Source: DASUPK01 sp963801055
Lineage (GTDB): Bacteria > Actinomycetota > Thermoleophilia > Solirubrobacterales > 70-9
Direction of reading: 5' to 3'
Assembly: GCA_963801055.1 (NCBI GenBank)
Contig: CAWDDE010000002.1
Location: 1-64,000 of the forward strand
Length of the DNA: 64,000 nucleotides
Position 1 is the stretch's first letter, and each line of letters starts with the position of its first letter. The translations under genes and the position numbers were made by a program. Of the stretch, positions 1 through 9,614 are shown one piece after another. Below the pieces are notes generated by a model. That model was not told the origin of the DNA. It made no database searches and was given only the letters and a program-made list of their open reading frames with translations.

Positions 1-33
1 GCTGGTACCGTCCCGCGCCGGGAGGCCAGACAG

Positions 34-1637
34 ATGGAGTTCCGGATCCTGGGACCGCTCGAGGTGTCGGACGAAGGTGGCCAGGTTTCCCTGGGCGGGG
101 GCAAGCCGCGTGCGCTTCTCGCCGTGCTCCTCCTCCACCCCAACGAGGTCGTTTCCGCTGACCGGCTGATCGACGAGCTCTGGGGCGAGGACTCGCCCGA
201 GCGCGCCGCCGCCGCGCTGCGGGTCAACGTCTCGCGACTTCGCAAGGCGCTTCCGCAGGACGTGCTGGCGACCAGATCGCCCGGCTACGTCGATCCGGGT
301 CGAGCCCGAAGAGCTCGATCTCCACCGATTCGAGCGGCTGGTGGACGAGGGGAGGAGCTTGCTCGCCCGCGGCCTGCCGGCCGACGCGTCGGAGCGGCTA
401 CGCGAGGCGCTGTCGCTGTGGAGGGGCCCGGCGCTCGCGGACTTCGCCTACGAGAGCTTCGCCCAGACGGCGATCGCCCGGCTCGAGGAGATCAGGCTGG
501 CAGCGGTCGAGCTCCGGATCGACGCCGACCTCGCACTCGGGCGCCACGACGAGCTGGTCGGGGAGCTCGAGGCACTCGTCGCCGAGCACCCGCTCCGCGA
601 ACGTCTGAGGGGCTATCTGATGACGGCGCTGTACCGGTCGGGTCGGCAGGCGGAGGCCCTGGACGCCTACAAGGATGCGCGCCGGGCCCTCGTCGACGAG
701 CTCGGGATCGAACCGAGTACTGCGCTCCAGGAGCTGGAGCGGGCGATCCTTCGGCAGGAGCCGGCGTTGAACCTCCCAGCGACGGTGCCCGCGTCTGTCG
801 GCGAGGCGGCGGAGCGGTCGATTCTCGTCGCTATCACGCACGAGGCGCGCGTCGACGCGCTGCTCGCGGTGGCCGAGCCGCTTGTGCGAGACCCGCCTCG
901 CATCATGATCCTGGCCAGGCTCGTGTCGGACGCAGCCGAGCTTCGGTCGGCGTCAGCCTGGCTCGAGGAGCGCCGGTCTGCACTCGAGGCGCGCGGTGTC
1001 GCGGCCCGTGCGGCCTCGTTCACGTCGACGGCGCCGGGAGAGGAGCTGGCTCGGCTCGCCACCGAGCTCGACGTCGATCTCCTGCTCGCCGACGCCCCCG
1101 ACGAGCTCCTGGCCGAGGGAGCTCCCGACGAGCGGCTCACCGCCGTACTTGCGGAGACGCCCTGCGACGTGGCGCTGCTCGCTCCTCGGGACGCGACGCT
1201 CGAGGGCCCCGTCCTCGTCCCGTTCGGAGGGGCCGAGCACGACTGGGCGGCGGTCGAGCTCGGCGCGTGGTTCGCGCGCGCCGAGCGATGCGCCGCTCCG
1301 GCTCGCAGGTGCCGCCGCAGTGCCGGAGCACGGCAGGCGCGACGCGAGCCGCCTGCTTTCGCACGGCGCCCTCGCGGTCCAGCGGGTCCTGGGCATCTCG
1401 GCCGAGCCGCTGTTGGCCCCGCCGGGCGAAGAGGGCATGCTGGAGGCGAGCCGCGACGCCGGTCTGCTCGTCGTCGGGCTGTCGACGAGGTGGCACCGCG
1501 AGGGCCTCGGCCCGGCCCGCCTCAGACTCGCCAGAGAGGCCACCCCGCCCACGCTGCTCGTCCGCCGGGGTCTACGCCCCGGCGGCCTCGCTCCGCCGGC
1601 CGCGCTGACGCGCTTCACCTGGTCGATTCGCCCCTGA
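34..1637 (+). CDS. BTAD (SARP/AfsR-like) transcriptional regulator with USP-like C-terminus, frameshifted
   Basis: The N-terminus (about residues 1-90) is an OmpR-type winged helix, with the GLGPLEV-like opening MEFRILGPLEV and the LWGEDSPERAAAALRVNVSRLRKAL block. It is followed by a bacterial transcriptional activation domain rich in helical repeats (LDAYKDARRALVDELGIEP). The last 250 residues alternate beta strands and helices in universal-stress-protein style (LLVVGLSTRW, PPTLLVRRG). Two frameshifts break it: near 290, where one extra base restores IRVEPEELDLHRFERL, and near 1283, where the frame resumes at DAPLRLAGAAAVPEHG. It ends 7 bp from the end of the convergent kinase-WD40 gene, so the two may form a signalling pair. 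The family assignment is firm for the N-terminus; the USP-like tail is inferred from pattern. Intact function depends on whether the shifts are real. Confidence 0.8.
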
Positions 1638-1644
1638 GTCGGAC

Positions 1645-4600
1645 TCAGGTCGCGCAGGCCGGCTCGTACGGCCGCCCTGGGAGGAACTCCTCCCACTCCT
1701 CGCGCGTCAGCGTGCGGTTCGCGAGCGTCGCAGGCGCGGCGCTCCCAGGACTCGGGGTCGACGTCCCAGACGGCCCCTTGGCCGTTGCCGTGGGTCTCCA
1801 ACAGGTGGCGTCCGTCGGGGGACAGATCGATCATCGTCCTGCGGTCCCCGGCCGTGAGCTGCGGGCCGATCTGGGTTCCGGTGGCAACGTCCCAGAGGGA
1901 CGCGACAGGCTCGAAGCCGGAGACGGCGAGGGTCCGGCCATCCGGGCTGAACTCGAGCGTCAACGCTCCGTTGCCGCCCTGGTCGAGCTCGTGGACGAGC
2001 TTCCCGGTGCGGACGTCCCAGAGGCGCACGACTCTGCCGAAGCCACCGACCGCGAGCATTCGGCCGTCGGGGCTGAGCGCGACGGATAGTCGTAGCTCGG
2101 CGTGTCGCCGTCCGTCGCACGCTGGCGATCCGGGTGCGCTGTGGCCACGTCCCAGACCTCCGCGCCTCCCCGGTCTGGGCGGGCGAACGCGATCGATCGC
2201 CCCGTCAGCGCTGAAGGCGAGGCTCCTGCGAGTCCGCCGATCGTCCGATCTCGCCGAGCGACTGGCTCCGGTTGCCACGTCCCAGAGCCTCACGCCGAGG
2301 TCGCTCGCCGTGGCGAGCGTCGCGCCGTCCGCGGCTGAAGCTGACGCCGACCAGAGCCGCCGCCGCCCGCGCTGAGCGGCCCATGGAGCCGCGATCGCGA
2401 ACCAACATCCCAGAGTGTGAGAGAGCCGCCGGCGGTCACGGCCGCAAGCGTTCGCCCATCCGGTGAGAAGGCGAGCGTCTTGACCTCGCCGCCCGTTTCG
2501 AGCAGGGGCGCCCCGACCGGCGTCGAGTTCGCGCGCGTCCCAGAGCGCGATCGCCCTGCTCCTTGAGGCCGACCGCGATCAGCCGGCCGTCGGGGCTGAA
2601 CTCCCCCGGGTGGCCGTCATAAGCCGGTGCGGAGAACGTCCGGTCGTGCGTGAACGTGAACGGCCGCCCGAGCCTGCGGTCGCCCGCTGAGATCCCAGGC
2701 GATCGCGGTGCCGTCGTGACTCACCGTGTAGAGCGTCTCCCCGTCGGGGCTGAAGACGGGCTGCTGGACGGAGTTCGAGTGCCCGCGCAGCGTCTCGCGG
2801 GGAGTCGCCGACTCGACGTCCCAGAGAGTCACGGTCCCGTCGAGGTTCGTCGACACGAGAGTCTTGCCGTCCGGGCTGAACAGCAGCCAGTTCGGGCTCC
2901 CGGCGGGACCGCCGGTCGCCGTCCGCACGGTTCCGGTGCGTAGGTCGACGAGCTGGATGCCGCGGTCGATGCCGACCGCCGCGGTGAGACCGTCCGGGCT
3001 GAGGGCGAGCGCATGCAGGCCGGTCTCGATCTCCAGCCGTCCGCGTCTTCTTGCGGCTCCGGAGATCCCACCACGCCAGCTCACCGTCCTCGGACGCGGT
3101 GATGAGGGAGCGATCGTCCGCCGTGAGGGCGAAATTGAGGTCGGCGCATAGTGGAAACCGACGTACGCGCCGACGAAGGCTTCCGGCTCGATCGGAGCGA
3201 CCGATCGGCTCCAGCGTGGCGGCGTCTCGGATCGTGATCTGCGCGTCGGCTCCGCCGAGTGTCTCGCCGGGCGCGAAGAGGACGACGAGCTGCGACCCGT
3301 CTTTCGTGAAAGCCATGCGCGTGGCGGACTCCGCCGACGGCCGTCTCGGCCAGCTGCTCACGCGTTCGCGCGTCGATGAGGCGAACGATAGTGGTCGCCG
3401 CCGACCGCGAGCGGTTCGCCCGTCAGGGCTGTACGCAAGGCTCTCGCAGGCCCGTCCTCACCCGCAGCGGCTCCCCGATCTGCTCGTAGGTCCGGGCGTC
3501 GAAGAAGAGAACCCCGCCGTCGAACCGCCGACCGCCAGCGTCTTCCCGTCGGGGCTGATCGCGATCCCCGTGAGCACGTCGGCCTCGACCGTGCATGATC
3601 CCGATCGCAGCGGGGCGCGCTAGGAGGGCGGCGAGCAGGTAGCCGCGGGTCTGCGGCGAGTCGTCGATCGCGACCGCCTGGCGCGCGAGCAGGAGCGAAC
3701 GGTCGAGGTCCTCCTCGACGAGCGCCTGGGCGCCGAGGCGCTGGGCGAGCTGGGCCGTCTCCGCGTCGCGCGCCTCGCCGCGCTGGATGACGGCGAAGAT
3801 GCCTCCCGCGAGGGCCGCGGCCAGCAGGACCGCGACCCCGGCGAGCAGCGCGCGAAGGCGCCGGTTCGTGCGGCGGGCCCGTTTCGTCTCCTGTTCGGAG
3901 ACCTCGCGGCTCTCGGTGACGAAGTCACGCTCGAGCTCGTTGAGGTCGAGCGCGTGATCGGCGGTCCATTCGAGGGCCGCGGCGAGGCGGGCGCCGCGGT
4001 AGAGCTCGCCCTGATCGCGCCCTGCCGCGTCCCATTCGGTCGCCGCCTGGGTGATGTGACGGCGAAGCCGGCGCCCTTCGGCATCCTCCTCGATCCACTC
4101 GCGCAGGCGCGGCCATTCGCGCAGCAGCGCCTCGTGGGCGACCTCGACGGAGCCCTCGCCGACGGTGACGAGGCGGCTGTCGGCCAGCGTCGCGAGCACG
4201 TCGGCCACATCCCCGTTGCGCTCCAGGTCGAGCTCGGCGAGCGGAGCGCGGCGGCGCACCGGCGCGTCGCCCTCGCCCTCGCCGACCAGGCGCAGCATGA
4301 TGGCGCGCACGAGCGGCTTGCGCGCGTCGGGGATGCGAGCGTAGGTGCCCTCAGCCAGCCGCGCGACGGCGCCGTGAACGCCGCCGGACTCGCGGTAGGC
4401 AGCGAGGGCGAGCGCGTTGTCTTGCCGCTTCTGCCAGAGCTCGAGCAGGGCGGTGGACAGCAACGGCAGCGCGCCCGGCTCGCCCTCCACGTCGTCGACC
4501 AGCGCGTCGGCCAGCTCCGGCTCCACCCGCAGCCCCACCCGGCCGGCGGGCAGCTCGACGACACGCCGCAGCTCCGAGGCCTGCATCGGCCCGACCAGCA

Positions 4601-6157
4601 CGTGGTTCGCACCCAGCAGCTCGGCGAGTCCCGGGTAGGCGGCGAACCGCCCGTAGAAGTCGGCGCGCAGCGCGACCACGACGACTGCACGACCCTCCGG
4701 ATCAGCGGCTGCGCGAGCAAGGGTGTCGGCGAATGCGGCGCGCTCGGCTTCGGAGCGGCAGGCGGTGAACAGCTCCTCGAGCTGGTCGACGAGCGAGGAG
4801 GAGGCGCTCGTTGGCGGGCAGCGCGTCGAGGGCCTCGACGAGAGGATCCCTCGCTCCCGAGACGAGCGCGCGGCGAAGCTCGTCCAGCGGCCGCTCGCCG
4901 GGGCGCAGCAGCAGACGCCGCCACCGCTCGCTGCCCGGCAGGACTCCTTCGGCGAGGGCCGGGAGAAGACCGGCGCGGAGGACCGAGGACTTGCCGCTGC
5001 CCGACGGGCCGACGATGCCGAGGAAGCGGACGCCGACGAGGCGGGCGACGAGCTCGGCGACGAGCCGCTCGCGGCCGAAGAAATACTCGGCATCCACCGG
5101 CTCGAAGCTCGCGAGACCCTTGAACGGGCAGATCCCCTCAGCGGACACGCGGGCCGGGGTGGCCGGGCCCGCGAGGGCCCGGGCCTGCTCGCGCACGAGC
5201 TGGAGGTCGGTCACCTTGCCGGCCAACTCGGCCTCGACCTCGCTCAGGTCGCTCCTGCCGGCGGCGGCGCGGGAGGCGACATCGACGAGCAGCCGGCTCT
5301 CCTCGTCGACCGCGACCGCGAGCGCCGCCCGGGCGAGCTCTCGGCAGCTCGGGTAGCGCTGCTCTGGATCCTTCGCCAGCGCCCTCGCGATCACCGCGTC
5401 GAGCGCGGCCGGCAACTCCGGCCGTTGTGCGCTCGGCGGCGGCGGCTCCGCTTCGAGGTGGGCGAACACGACCGCGATGTCCGAGTCGCGCCGAAACGGC
5501 GGCTGCCCGACGAGGCACTCGTAGAGCACGCAGCCGAGCGAGTAGACGTCCGCTCGCCCGTCGATCTCCTCACCGGCGATCTGCTCGGGCGCGACGTAGT
5601 CGATGGTGCCCATCAGGTGGCCGTCGTCGGCGATTTCGGTCTCCTCGGAGATCCGCTTCGTGAGGCCGAAGTCCGCCAGGTAGACGTGGTCGGAGCCGTC
5701 GGGGCGGGCGCCCGTGTCGAGAAGCACGTTGGAGGGCTTCACGTCGCGATGCACGAGGCCGCGAGCGTGGGCCGCATCGAGGGCGCTCGCGACCTGCGCG
5801 AGGATGCCTGCCGAGTCCGCCGGGTCCAGACGGCCGCGTTGGAGGCGCTCTTTCAGGTCACTCCCCTGGACGTAGCGCATGGCGATGAAGAGGATGTCCT
5901 CGGTCGTCCCGGCCTCGTAGATCGGGACGATGTTCGGGTGGTCGATCGACGCGGCCAGCTCCGACTCACGCAGAAAGCGGTCACGGAACGATTCGTCCTC
6001 GGCGAGGCTCCGCAGCCAGCAGCTTCAGCGCCACCCTCCGCTTGAGCCGCAGATCCTCGGCCAGGTAGACGACGCTCATGCCACCCGAGCCGAGCAGCGA
6101 CTCGATCCGGTAGCCGGCGAGCTCGGTGCCGACCCGCGGGTCATCGCTCACTTGCAC
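1645..6157 (-). pseudogene. Ser/Thr protein kinase-nSTAND NTPase-WD40 repeat protein, multiply frameshifted
   Basis: About 1,500 codons on the minus strand. In order there is a kinase domain with glycine loop GSGGMSVVYLAED, lysine in VALKLL, HRDVKPSN, ADFGLT and VAPEQ; an nSTAND ATPase with P-loop GPSGSGKSSVLRAGLLPAL; a single transmembrane segment around plus positions 3790-3860 (RALLAGVAVLLAAALAGGIF); then WD40 repeats with recurrent FSPDG and LWDV motifs to the end (REEWEEFLPGRPYEPACAT, stop at 1645). The GTG start at 6157 follows GAGGA at 7-base spacing; GTG at 6151 is in frame too. Clear frameshifts lie near 6008, 4797, 3592, 3440, 3190, 3035, 2675 and 1722, with others between 1722 and 2600. 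The encoded domains read well between shifts and lack in-frame stops, so base-calling errors are a serious alternative to decay. Such proteins are membrane signalling hubs. Confidence 0.8.
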
Positions 6158-6414
6158 GTGCGCATCCTCGCTTTCGGGACCTGCAGAACGATAAGACGAG
6201 TCGGGGGTCCTTGTAAGGAACCGGCGTTACAGAGCTGTTTCAGGCGCGTAACACGTGTCGTCCGCGCGCCGTGCGGGTCGGCCACGTTCTCGAAGAGACT
6301 TAGGTGCGGTGGGCGACGGAATCGGTGCCCGTTTGGTGCCCGCCAGATGATCCGGACGGGTCCGGTCCTCGGCCCTGAAAGCACGAAACCCTCGCGTTAG
6401 CAGGGGCTTCGCAG

Positions 6415-6500
6415 TGCGCCTGAGAGGAGTCGAACCTCCACGACCCTGACGGGTCACAAGGCCCTCAACCTTGCGCGTCTACCAGTTCCGCCACAGGCGC
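6415..6500 (-). tRNA. tRNA-Leu (anticodon GAG)
   Basis: On the minus strand the sequence folds as a class II tRNA. The acceptor GCGCCTG pairs with CAGGCGC, the anticodon stem CAAGG/CCTTG encloses loop TTGAGGG with anticodon GAG, there is a long variable arm (ACCCGTCAGGGT), and the T arm contains GGTTCGACTCC. CCA is not encoded. It is 86 nt long, as expected for tRNA-Leu. Confidence 0.95.
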
Positions 6501-6613
6501 GAGGGCAGTCGATGATAGTGGCCGAGTGCCCGAAACGCTCGCCGGCATCGAAAGGGCGAGATGGTTCGGGTCAGAACGCTGCTTGAAAGCGTCCGCAGGT
6601 GGCGCTAGTCTCC

Positions 6614-6627
6614 CGAACATGTGTTCG
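6614..6627 (+). promoter_or_regulatory. SOS box (LexA operator)
   Basis: CGAACATGTGTTCG is a perfect 14-bp palindrome and matches the Gram-positive/actinobacterial SOS consensus CGAAC-N4-GTTCG. It lies 49 bp before the lexA start, as expected for autoregulation. Confidence 0.93.
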
Positions 6628-6675
6628 CCCATCGAAAGCAGCGCCGCCGACGGAGCGGTTGACTGAGGAGGAGAG

Positions 6676-7293
6676 ATGGACCTCGTCAAGGACCTGACGA
6701 AGCGCCAGCGGGAGATCTTCGACTACATCAGCCGTTATCTCGGCCGGCATGGCTACCCGCCGACCGTCAGGGAGATCGGCAAGGCCGTCGGCCTGCATTC
6801 CTCCTCGACCGTGCATGCGCACCTCTCGAAGCTCGAAAGCCTCGGGGTGCTGAAGCGGGATCCATCCAAGCCGCGCGCCCTCGAAGTGATGGTCGAGCGG
6901 GCCAAGAAGGCCGTTCGCCCGTCGGGGCTGCCGCTGGTAGGACAGGTCGCGGCCGGTGAGCCGATCCTGGCGGAGGAGAACATCGAGGACTATCTCGACG
7001 TTCCCGACGTCGTAGGCGGTGAGGACGGGGACTACATCCTTCGGGTGCGCGGCGACAGCATGAAGGACGCCGGCATCCTGGAGGGGGACTTCGTCGTGGT
7101 GCGTCCAACGGAGCGCGCTCGGGACGGCGAGATCGTGGTGGCCTTGGTCGGCGACGAGGCGACCGTCAAGCGCTTCTTCCGCGAGAAGGATCAGATCCGG
7201 CTCCAGCCGGAGAACAAGAGCATGAAGCCGATTCGCACCCGCGACTTGCGCCTGCTTGGTCGTGTCGTGGGGGTTTTCAGGAGGGTCTCATGA
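6676..7293 (+). CDS. lexA: LexA repressor, SOS response
   Basis: This 205-residue protein has the usual LexA length and layout. An N-terminal winged helix (LTKRQREIFDYISRYL, GYPPTVREIGKAVGLHSSST) is followed by an S24 autoprotease domain. The self-cleavage bond is Ala93-Gly94 in VAAGEPI. The catalytic Ser128 is in RGDSMKDAGI and Lys165 in DEATVKRFF. It represses DNA-damage genes until RecA-stimulated self-cleavage. The start is set by GAGGAGGAG just upstream, and a perfect SOS box lies 49 bp before it, so it should repress itself. The stop overlaps the start of a small zinc-ribbon gene. Confidence 0.97.
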   Translation: MDLVKDLTKRQREIFDYISRYLGRHGYPPTVREIGKAVGLHSSSTVHAHLSKLESLGVLKRDPSKPRALEVMVERAKKAVRPSGLPLVGQVAAGEPILAEENIEDYLDVPDVVGGEDGDYILRVRGDSMKDAGILEGDFVVVRPTERARDGEIVVALVGDEATVKRFFREKDQIRLQPENKSMKPIRTRDLRLLGRVVGVFRRVS

Positions 7294-7469
7294 CCGCACT
7301 GGCCGTCGAAGCGGAGACCCGCCTGTTGGAGCCGTCCGGGGTGACGCTGGAAGACACGATCCTCGGCGCCTGGGAGGCCCTGACGGCTCAGGGCCGGGCC
7401 GAATGCCCGGTGTGTCACGGAGAGCTGGAGCCAGGCGGCTGCGCCTCCTGCGGCTCCTCGCTCTCCTGA
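7290..7469 (+). CDS. Small zinc-ribbon protein downstream of lexA
   Basis: This 59-codon gene starts at an ATG that overlaps the lexA stop (ATGA). The N-terminal half is acidic and probably helical (VTLEDTILGAWEALTAQGRAE). The C-terminus carries two CxxC pairs, CPVC and CASC, spaced as in a minimal zinc ribbon. The overlap implies translational coupling with lexA and therefore SOS control. No function is assigned; the reading rests on coupling, GC-rich codon use and the paired cysteines. Confidence 0.7.
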   Translation: MTALAVEAETRLLEPSGVTLEDTILGAWEALTAQGRAECPVCHGELEPGGCASCGSSLS

Positions 7470-7544
7470 CGCGACCCCCATCGACCGGTCCGAAACCGGG
7501 CGAAACGGCTCGGCACAGCCGCCCGTGAAGGCTAACCTTGTTGT

Positions 7545-7868
7545 GCGAGCTAGGCAGTCGCGGAGGTGCATGCCTTCGAGGAAAGTCCGGACACCACAGG
7601 GCAAGGGCGGTGGGTAACGCCCACCCGGGGAAACCCGCGGGAAAGTGCCACAGAGAAAAGACCGCCGATGGCGCGGCCGCACGTGAGCCGCGCACAGGCA
7701 AGGGTGAAACGGTGCGGTAAGAGCGCACCGGCGCCGCGGTGACGCTGGCGCGCAAGGCAAACCCCGCCCGGTGCAAGGCCAAGCAGGACCTCTGACCCGG
7801 CCCGGCGAGGTCCAGGTGGGCCGCAGAGATGGATGGCTGCCCCCGACAGAATCCGGCTTATAGCTCGC
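7545..7868 (+). ncRNA. rnpB: RNase P RNA, bacterial type A
   Basis: The RNA component of RNase P, which matures tRNA 5' ends. The ends pair as helix P1 (GCGAGCTA at 7545 with TAGCTCGC at 7861). Universal core blocks are present: GAGGAAAGTCCGGAC near 7575, GGGTGAAACGGTGCGGTAAGAG near 7700 in part, AGATGGATGGCTGCC near 7827 and ACAGAATCCGGCTTA near 7847. An intrinsic terminator follows at once. Confidence 0.96.
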
Positions 7869-8544
7869 TACGGAAGGGCCCCGGCAACGGGGCCCTTCCA
7901 TTTGGTTGCCGGCGGAAGACGCCGGTCTCGCAGGCCTCCGGCCAGCCGTCCTTGACGCCGACGAACCTGCGGAAAGGCCAGCCGGCGAGCAGCTCGAAGG
8001 CCTTGGCGTAACCCGGGCGGTCGGAATCATCGAGCAGCAGGTAGCCGCCCGGGCGGACCTTGTGCATAGCCGGGTCCAGGCAGTCGATGCGCGTTACCGA
8101 CGGCGCCTCCAGGAAGTCGACGACCACGAGGTCGAACGCATCGTCAGGCAGGGAGGCGATCTCCCTCGGAAAATCCTCGACCGGGCTCAACCTGAGGTCC
8201 GCATTCGACAGACCGGCCTGGTCCAGCCGCAGGCGGGTCGATGAGTGCCAGAACTCGTCGTCCTCCAGGCTGATCACCCGCGCCGCCCGGCGCGCGAACC
8301 AGGCGGTCGACCTTCCGGCCCCGAGCTCGAGGATCGACCACTCGGACCGGACTCGCCGGCGAAGCCAGCCGATCGAGGCGGGGACGAGCCAAGGACGCTC
8401 GGGAATCCGGCCCGTCCGTGCACGCAGCCAGGCGGCCGGGTAGCGCACCCAGCCCGACAGTGGCATCGCCTCCCGCGCGGTGTGGAAGCGCCCGGCGCGG
8501 GTCCCCGGGTCGTGCGGTCCCCTCAGCGGGAGCTCGGAGGCCAC
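7858..8544 (-). CDS. Class I SAM-dependent methyltransferase-like protein
   Basis: About 228 residues. The Rossmann-type core shows the SAM motif I ILELGAGRSTAWFARRA, an acidic strand end VISLEDDEFW, and motif-like VVVDFLEAPS and GGYLLLDDSD. The family is broad and the substrate is unknown. The start at 8544 overlaps the end of the upstream SDR gene by 22 bp on the same strand; an internal ATG at 8466 is an alternative. Its last 20 or so codons run through the rnpB terminator and 11 bases into the rnpB 3' helix on the opposite strand, an unusual convergent overlap with a structural RNA. Confidence 0.72.
   Translation of the reverse strand: MASELPLRGPHDPGTRAGRFHTAREAMPLSGWVRYPAAWLRARTGRIPERPWLVPASIGWLRRRVRSEWSILELGAGRSTAWFARRAARVISLEDDEFWHSSTRLRLDQAGLSNADLRLSPVEDFPREIASLPDDAFDLVVVDFLEAPSVTRIDCLDPAMHKVRPGGYLLLDDSDRPGYAKAFELLAGWPFRRFVGVKDGWPEACETGVFRRQPNGRAPLPGPFRSEL
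7872..7903. terminator. Intrinsic terminator after rnpB
   Basis: An 11-bp perfect stem (GGAAGGGCCCC with GGGGCCCTTCC, loop GGCAAC) followed by ATTT lies directly after the RNase P RNA. The same bases code for the C-terminus of the convergent methyltransferase gene. Confidence 0.85.
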
Positions 8545-9359
8545 TTGCCCGACTCGACCTTCTTCTTGAAAGCCCGCTGACGCCGGAGCGCATAGCGCAT
8601 CAGGAGCGGGGTGGCCCGGAGGGAAAGGTCGGGATGGCGATCGAAGAAGCGAGCGAAGCGCCCCCGCCAGCGGGGTATGGTCAGCACGGCCTTCGGCTTG
8701 TCGAGCAGGCGATCGACGTGTTCCGCCACCTGTTCAGGCATCAGCATCACGCCGGAGAAGGAGAGGGCGTCGTTCGGGTCGTCGAGCCTCTCGGCGATCA
8801 TCGGCGTCCAGACGCCGTCGGGGCAGACGCAGGAGATCCGGATGCCGCCTAGCCCAGTGAGCCTTAGGTCGGCCGCCGTCCCGAGGCTGAACGCGATGGC
8901 TGCGTGCTTGCTCGCCGAGTACCCGACGAGTCCTGTCGCGGCGGCGAGGCCGGCGAGCGAGATCACGTTGATGATGTGGCCGCGTCCGGCGGGCCGCATC
9001 CGGTCGATCGCGGCCAGTGTGCCGTTCACCGTGCCGAGGTAGTTCACATCGAGCTGCCTGCGGTAGGCATCGGCGGGCTGCTCATGCGCAAGGCCAGTGA
9101 TCAGGATGCCCGCGTTGTTGACCCAGGCGTCCACGGAGCCGCATCGCTCGACCAGCTGGTCCGCCGCCGCGCGGACGGCCTCGGAGTCGGTCACGTCGAG
9201 CGGAAGAGCCCAGGCCCGATCGCCGAGCTGCCGCGCCGCCGAGTTGGCCGCCGCCTCATCGACGTCGGCGATCGCGACGTCGTAGCCCCGCCCCACCAGG
9301 CGCCGCGCGATCTCGAGACCCAGGCCTCTTCCCGCCCCGGTGACCAGCGCTGCCGGCAT
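8523..9359 (-). CDS. SDR-family oxidoreductase
   Basis: A short-chain dehydrogenase of about 278 residues. It has the NAD(P) motif TGAGRGLG at the N-terminus, DVTD for cofactor contact, NNAG in the core, active-site Ser in VISLAG and YSASKH with the catalytic Tyr and Lys. The C-terminus is extended and basic (RRQRAFKKKVESGKW). I chose ATG 9359 because it gives the normal N-terminus MPAALVTGAG; ATG 9389 is in frame and adds 10 residues, and neither has a strong ribosome-binding site. The methyltransferase gene overlaps its end, so the two are probably cotranscribed. The substrate cannot be told. Confidence 0.82.
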   Translation of the reverse strand: MPAALVTGAGRGLGLEIARRLVGRGYDVAIADVDEAAANSAARQLGDRAWALPLDVTDSEAVRAAADQLVERCGSVDAWVNNAGILITGLAHEQPADAYRRQLDVNYLGTVNGTLAAIDRMRPAGRGHIINVISLAGLAAATGLVGYSASKHAAIAFSLGTAADLRLTGLGGIRISCVCPDGVWTPMIAERLDDPNDALSFSGVMLMPEQVAEHVDRLLDKPKAVLTIPRWRGRFARFFDRHPDLSLRATPLLMRYALRRQRAFKKKVESGKWPPSSR

Positions 9360-9470
9360 CGGCGGAGCATATGAAGTGGGCGATTTCATTCGCGGCGACG
9401 ATTCGGTCGCTGGGCGACCGAATCGAAGTGGCGAATGGTTCTCCGGTCCTTTGCTAAGCTGCCGCGCGCA

Positions 9471-9600
9471 CTTCCGCTGAATCTCCGTCCGACGGAAAAG
9501 GCCGGAGATCGGGGGACCCACATGTTGGGGCGAATCGCGGCCAGTCCGCCGCGTAGCGCGATCTTTCAGCGCGAGCCCGTCAGCTAACCCCGTAGGCAAC
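9471..9600 (+). promoter_or_regulatory. c-di-AMP riboswitch (ydaO-yuaA class)
   Basis: The leader holds conserved blocks of this riboswitch class in order: CCGCTGAATC near 9474, GGGGGACCCA near 9511, GGGGCGAATCGCGG near 9527, and the 3' block CCCGTCAGCTAACCCCGTAGGC near 9576 in part. It ends 14 bases before the TTG start of an RlpA-like cell-wall gene, a target type typical for actinobacterial members. Ligand binding is inferred from class identity. Confidence 0.88.
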
Positions 9601-9614
9601 GAAAGAGGAAGGTT

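Noticed and set aside
953..2293. A single minus-strand gene of 446 codons over the BTAD gene
   Set aside because: Only its first part carries WD40 codons of the kinase gene; the rest is out-of-frame antisense to the BTAD regulator.
6335..6357. Imperfect direct repeat GGTGCCCGTTTGGTGCCCGCC next to tRNA-Leu, considered as a phage attachment remnant
   Set aside because: No integrase gene or second att copy is visible in the window, and the repeat is short.
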